Source of the DNA: Ixodes scapularis
Lineage: Eukaryota > Arthropoda > Arachnida > Ixodida > Ixodidae
NCBI RefSeq assembly: GCF_016920785.2
Contig: NW_024609837.1
Span: forward strand, 43,712,745-43,776,744
Direction of reading: 5' to 3'
DNA: 64,000 nt
Both the position numbers and the translations under genes were made by a program. The notes under the pieces are model-generated. The model was not told the DNA's origin, ran no database searches, and saw nothing but the letters and a program-made list of their open reading frames with translations. Each line of letters begins with the position of its first letter. Position 1 is the stretch's first letter. This document shows, piece after piece, positions 26,501 through 32,500 of this stretch.

Positions 26501-29500
26501 CGCCCGGACAACCTCAACGACTTTGTGGGCAAGCAGCTGTTCACGCATGACCGCATGTACGACGTCACGCCTCCCGGCGTCGTCATGGGCCTGGCTTGGA
26601 CAGCCATGGGTGAGCATTGCACACCTCCCTTTACGGAATCCCGGCTGGGGTGCAGCCAGCACTTCCGTCATAGCGAAGGTGCTGGCTGTACCCTCGTTAC
26701 GATGGTGCAGCTAGCACCGTCATAACGAGTAACTCGGTGGTGAAATTTTTATGTCGCTCGGCTGGGACTTGCGTTCGGTCGGCGAGGACAAAAGTTCCGG
26801 CCGAACACCGACGTAATTACAGTAGGCCCGTGATAATTCAATCTCGGATATTTCCTACTTCTGGTTAATTTGATTCAGCTTCAATATTTTGACTGTCGTG
26901 CTATGTTTTAGAGTGCAGCTCTTAAGGCCCGTTCACACTCTTGCAACCGAGTACGACTGAGAGAGACGAGATTTCTTTCAACTTCTTAAATGTTTCTAGA
27001 ATGAGGGGACACACTGACATTGTGGCGCCATCTATGCGGTGACCCTAGAACTGCATTTCACAAAAGCGAAGGTTTTGCGGGATTTCCGAGGTCAAATGTG
27101 CGTAATACCCATAAAAAGGCTCGTTTATAACATTGACAAAAGTTTTTCGAGCCAAAAAAGAAAGGATATTGCGCGAGAAATAAAAAAAAATATGCCGGAC
27201 CGCCGAGTTTACACTGCTTCCCAATATATGGCGCCAGTGTGTTCTCTGGTTTAAGAAGTTTTAAGGAACCCAGGTTTAAGAGGTCGCAAGCAGTCGCAAG
27301 AGTGTGAACGGGCCTTCAGGGGCCCGTTTCCGGCTTGAGCGGCGTCGCCGTAACCACAAGGTCACGTGACTCCCAGGTTAGGTGCCCCCAAGTCACGTCC
27401 CCCCCCCCCCCGAGGTCAGATGACCCCCCCCCCCCCCCCAGAGGAGATTGATGAATGAGGGGAGGAGGAGGAGAAGGAGGAGGGGCTACCCTCCCCTCAA
27501 TACCCTTCCCTCCTCCTCAAGAGCTGCGCTCTAATTCGCCATTACAGGGAGTTGTAAATGGGTTTGACTTTTTTAATGGACTAATAAGCTGCTTAATTTG
27601 AACGGCGTATTCATGCAATTCATACTTTTTGTTCTCGCAGCCCCATTGAGTGCACTTTCCGGGCATCGGTACACTGCAGAGAGGCAACACCCGCGGAGCT
27701 TGCTTCCGCGGGTGTTGCTTCTCCGCAGTGCACCGGCGCTCGGTGAGAAGTGCACCCAACGGGGGCTCAAGCAGGGCACAAATAAGCTATGAAAACGGGC
27801 ACTATGCGAAAATTTCCATAGCAGCTTGTGTGGATGCTGTGACGTGGACCTTTGCCATGCCGCCACATCACAGCGTCCGCCAGCGTTATTAAAACACTCA
27901 GTTGGGAAACTCACCCTTGAAACCCGCACCGCTCGTATCCACTGAGACCAAACTAGATATGAAAACAGCACCGCCTTTTGGCGACGAGTCAAAACGTGAA
28001 AGTTGTTACAATTGAAAACGAGCGTGTTGGTTAATAGATACAAAACTTGAAAGTATAAAAACAGCGGGGACTACGATGGGAACAGGACATCTTTCATTTA
28101 GCAACTACACAGAATGGCACAACGATAAAACCGCCCCCCCCCAAAGGTTTCAACGCTCTCAAAGAGGGAAAGGAGATTATTGTGTAAAGGAAAGGGAATT
28201 CACTGTAAATATAAAAGTTAAAAATGCTGGCATCCATAAGGGGTCTTACCAATATAGTTATCTCCGATTACTTGGAATTCTACCTTTGTCATTGTCAATG
28301 ATATTGTCAATGCACCTTCATTATCACTGACAAAGACAGAGGTCGAATTCCTAACACCAGAGATGACTAGATTACTGAAACCTCATCGTGACGCTAGAGT
28401 TTTTTAAACTTTTATATTATAGCACATTTCCCTTTGGGACTGTAAAAAACAATATTTCTGCATCCTCATTATCATTGACAATGACAAAGGTCGAATTCCA
28501 AGTAATCGGAGATAACTAAATTGGTGATACCCCTTATTGAAGCCAGCATTTTTAACTTTTATATTTACATTGAATTCCTTTTCCTTTACACAATAATCTC
28601 CTTTCCCTCTTTGAGAGAATTGAAACCTTTGGGGGGCAGTTATATTGTTGTGCCATTCTGTGTTGTTGCTAAATGAAAGATGTCCTTTTCCCGTCGTCGT
28701 CCCCGCTGTTTTTATCCTTTCAAGTTTTGGATGAAGGTTGCTTTATATAGCTACTGCGAACTGGCACTGCAAGATGACGCACCGGCCTTTGCGCGATTCA
28801 ACCTGGAGCAATAGGGAGTATTCACTGGCGGCCATATCTGTGTGCGCGACTACTGAGCGCGTGCTGACGGCACACTTCCACAATTATTTCGCCACGTGCA
28901 CTCTGCACCATCAAGATTGCCGGTCTTAGCAGCCTATTAATCTGAGCTTGTTCTGAGCATGCGCCCTAAACATCGCCCTCAAATATGACGTCCAGTGAAT
29001 TCCCCCTATACGTGCAGCCGTGCGGTTCCCGGAGTGGCCGCTGCGGGAGAATTGACAGCGTTGCGATCGCCTTTAGTCTGTTCTCAAGTATGGAGTGGAG
29101 CCACTTTCTCAAAGCAGGCTCTATGGTAGTTCCCCAACTGAGTTGTTCTAGTAACGTTGATCTCCATGCAAGTTATGAAAACTGCTGCGCGGTGCCCGTT
29201 TTTTTTGCTCACGGGTCCCCTGCTTAATAGTCCACATTAGACAACAACCTTTTGGCCTGATAAACAAACTTAATTTTGTTTTGAGTTCTCATGCGATGTC
29301 TAAACAATCCACGATAAACAACATTTTTGAGGGATAAATAAACTTATGTCAAACATTTCACAAATGTGTCATGTGTGGCATACCTGCTTATGATCAGTAA
29401 CCCTATGTAGAGGAAATCACAAAATATCTGCTTTGTATGTGGAGCCATTCATATGGAAAATTATAATTTTATCTTGCATCATATCTAGATGAATTTCCAA

Positions 29501-32500
29501 TTCAAACTTCCGATAATTCAAACGAAATTTGTGGCTTCCTGGAGTTTGAATTAATTAGTCTACTGTAGATCAGTTTAGGTGCGTAACTTCCCATAGCATC
29601 TATGAGCAGTTCTGCAACTGTGTTTTGGAAGCAGGAGAGTTACTGCTTGTGGAAGCAGCGCCTCCTTCCACACGCAGTAACTGCTGCCTCAAAAACCCAG
29701 TTGTGGAGCTGCTCATAGATGCTATGGTAACTGCCCATAGCATCTATGGGCAGTTCCGCAACTAAGTTTTGCATCTGCTTCACACGCAGTAACTCTCCTG
29801 CCTCAAACATTTGCCTCCAACCATTCGAAGCACCAAGGTTAGAGACAACTGCTCTGGTAACTGCGGTGTACGCCATAGAGTGCACAGGTCTTTGAGCACA
29901 CACAGCATCTAGATGGCGCTTCACTGTAGCCTTTTCAAAGAATACAGTTTTGAATCACTGCCTACAGATGGCGCTTTGAACGATGAATGGCGTCCTTGGG
30001 AGGGGGAGAAAGGGGGCGAAGGGTTTGCTTCTCTGCGGGAGTTCCACAACCGAGTTGGTCGAGTAACGTTGCCGAGTGCCGACGCGGTGCTCAAATTCAG
30101 CCTGTGCCCCTCTTCTGGCACAGGCTGGCACAGCTCTTCACCATATTCACTGGAAGACTATAGTCATCAGAAGATGCTAGTATGGTAGCAACATTTAGTG
30201 GCAAGACGACAAACAACGATCACAATGCTTATTCTAGTTTGTTTCTTTTTTGTCGTCGGCGCTCTTTCAGGTGGCTCGGCACTGTACATTGAGACGGCGA
30301 TGCCACGCCCGTTGGCGAGCTCGACTGAGAAAAAAGGGGCCGAGGGTTCGCTACAGCTGACTGGCCATCTCGGCGACGTGATGAAGGAGAGCGCCAACAT
30401 CGCCTTCTCGGTCGCAAAGAGCTTCCTCCTCTCCCACTATCCCGAGAACGACTTCCTCCAGAAAGCACACGTCCATCTCCACGTGCCTGAGGTGACTGAC
30501 TCTCTGGTCTTTTGATGCAGAATGTGTTTTATCAGCCGATTTCCTTGGAGTTTTTTTATGTTTGGCTGTAAAGAAAAACCGACACTGAAAAGCTTTACAT
30601 CCATAGGGAACCATATACACCTTTCCAAAAAACACTCGACCCCAGGGGCAACAAACCGTTTTCGAGCCCAGTCACCGAGCTTGAGGCTAGACTCTCACCG
30701 GCGTCCCTCCTAACCCTAACTGAGTGGACTATGATTTCAATAGGTGCAGCCTGCGTAGGCGCAGTTTCAGACGCTGCTGGCGGCTAAATTCTCGTCTTTT
30801 CCCGCTATATTTTGTGTTTCATGGTACATGTATTTTCCCAAGGACATGCACCACATTAAAAAAAAAAAAAAAAGCAAAAAAAAAAAAAGCAAGAAAAACT
30901 AAACTATTTTTGTTGGGTACGCATGCGACAGAACGAATGAGACTGGAATGTATAGTTCTTTGTTTGTCTTTTTCACGATAAGTTTTGATGGCGCCGCGGG
31001 ATTTGCCGCATGTGAAACGACAAAGCACTTTGTTGTCAAAAATAAATTGCAGCAGAAGAGGGCCGAAAGTCATGCATTTTTCACGCTCACAAATAATGTG
31101 TTTACTGATGGACAGGACACGGACATACAATTGAGGAAGTGTTAACATTGGAACAATATATCGTACGTACCACGCGATGCAGCGTGGTACGTACGATCCG
31201 AAAATAATTTATTTGAGAAAGATCCCAAATAACACAGCCAAAGTGAGGACAGTCACATCTTGACGATCAGACAGAATCCGAGATGACTTCGTTTTGGGGC
31301 ACGTTTTGGGGAGAGCTTCCTTTTTTCACAACCTCGCCAAGGCAAAGAAACGAACGCGACTGACCCGTTTCCCACCCCAACCCGGACAACTATTTTTGGA
31401 GGCTATTGAGGATTCTACGCGGATTATCTACTACTGTAAGAGGGGGGAAAACAATGTTCGCAAAATCGCGTCGAGGGTCGTTCGACGTCCTTCACCTCTT
31501 TTGTTTCCTGTGAATGTAAAGCAGAAAAACTTGAATGGCAGGCACTTACCAGCCTTATTTCTTGCAATGGAAGATAAAAAAAGAATTAAGTGAAATCTTT
31601 TAAGAGGGGCGAGAAAACGTTGAATACAAAACCGCAAAAATGTAGGTAGAGAACCGCGCTGAGCGGATCTTCACAGTCCAAGAGAGTGGCAGAAAATTTC
31701 TTGCTGACAGAGGGCGCGAGAGTCGCACCAGCCGCATCAGCATCAGCAACATGGCGGCAGCCTAGGAACGTTTTTGGAAAGGTGTATTGTAAGACTTACT
31801 CCCTAGGGGTATTTGAACTCACTGCCTTGAGATTGTGAGCCAAGTGCTTTGCCGGCTGAGCTGTCCAAAGTCAGTGATCGGAGCGCACAAAAATGAACCG
31901 TTTCACAGGACGCGCAAAGTCGTGTTCGCGCGCTTCGCGGCCTTCCGTCATGCTGCGCCATCTCATGGCGTGTGTGAGAAGTGGGTGTGAATCTTCGGTA
32001 AGCGGTGCCATTCGGATGCCCTTCTCTTCATCCCTGAAAGGCTTATCACACATTCTGTGGTTAGCAGTCTTTGTCAGCTTGATCGAGCTTGTATAATTTT
32101 TTCTGTGCGCGATTGGTTTAGCAGGTAATCGCAAACCCACAGAAACGCGCAGCGTGACGACACTCGAGAGTCGGCGACTGGCTGGCTGTGACCGGAAAAT
32201 CAACCAAACCAAGAAACTAAGACGATGATGATGCGTAGAAAAAACAAAATGCATAGCATGGCACTCCTAGCGGCTGGTTTGGCAGCACTAAAATAGTGCT
32301 GTCGAACCTATCCAATCTGTCTGAAACATCGGGCCAAGCCCACAGTCAAGCCAGCGAAAAAATCCAAGATGGCAGCCCCTCTGGAGCAGCCACTCGTTAC
32401 CGCCATAATATCCAAAGATGCCCACCGCCGAAAAATAACCCGCCCCTTATTTTAGGCACGATTTGCTATTTTCTTCAAAAACACCGAAAGATAGCCCCCT

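Larger units (their letters stand above)
26610..30270. other. 3.7-kb LONP1 intron, repeat-rich
   Basis: The intron holds a CAGCTCTTA/CGCCCGTTTCCGG-family repeat (26910-27540), a copy of a repeat shared with 45715-46030, a foldback element (28041-28730), a repeat shared with 46060-46275, and nested hairpins (29585-29812). No gene is seen. Confidence 0.65.
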
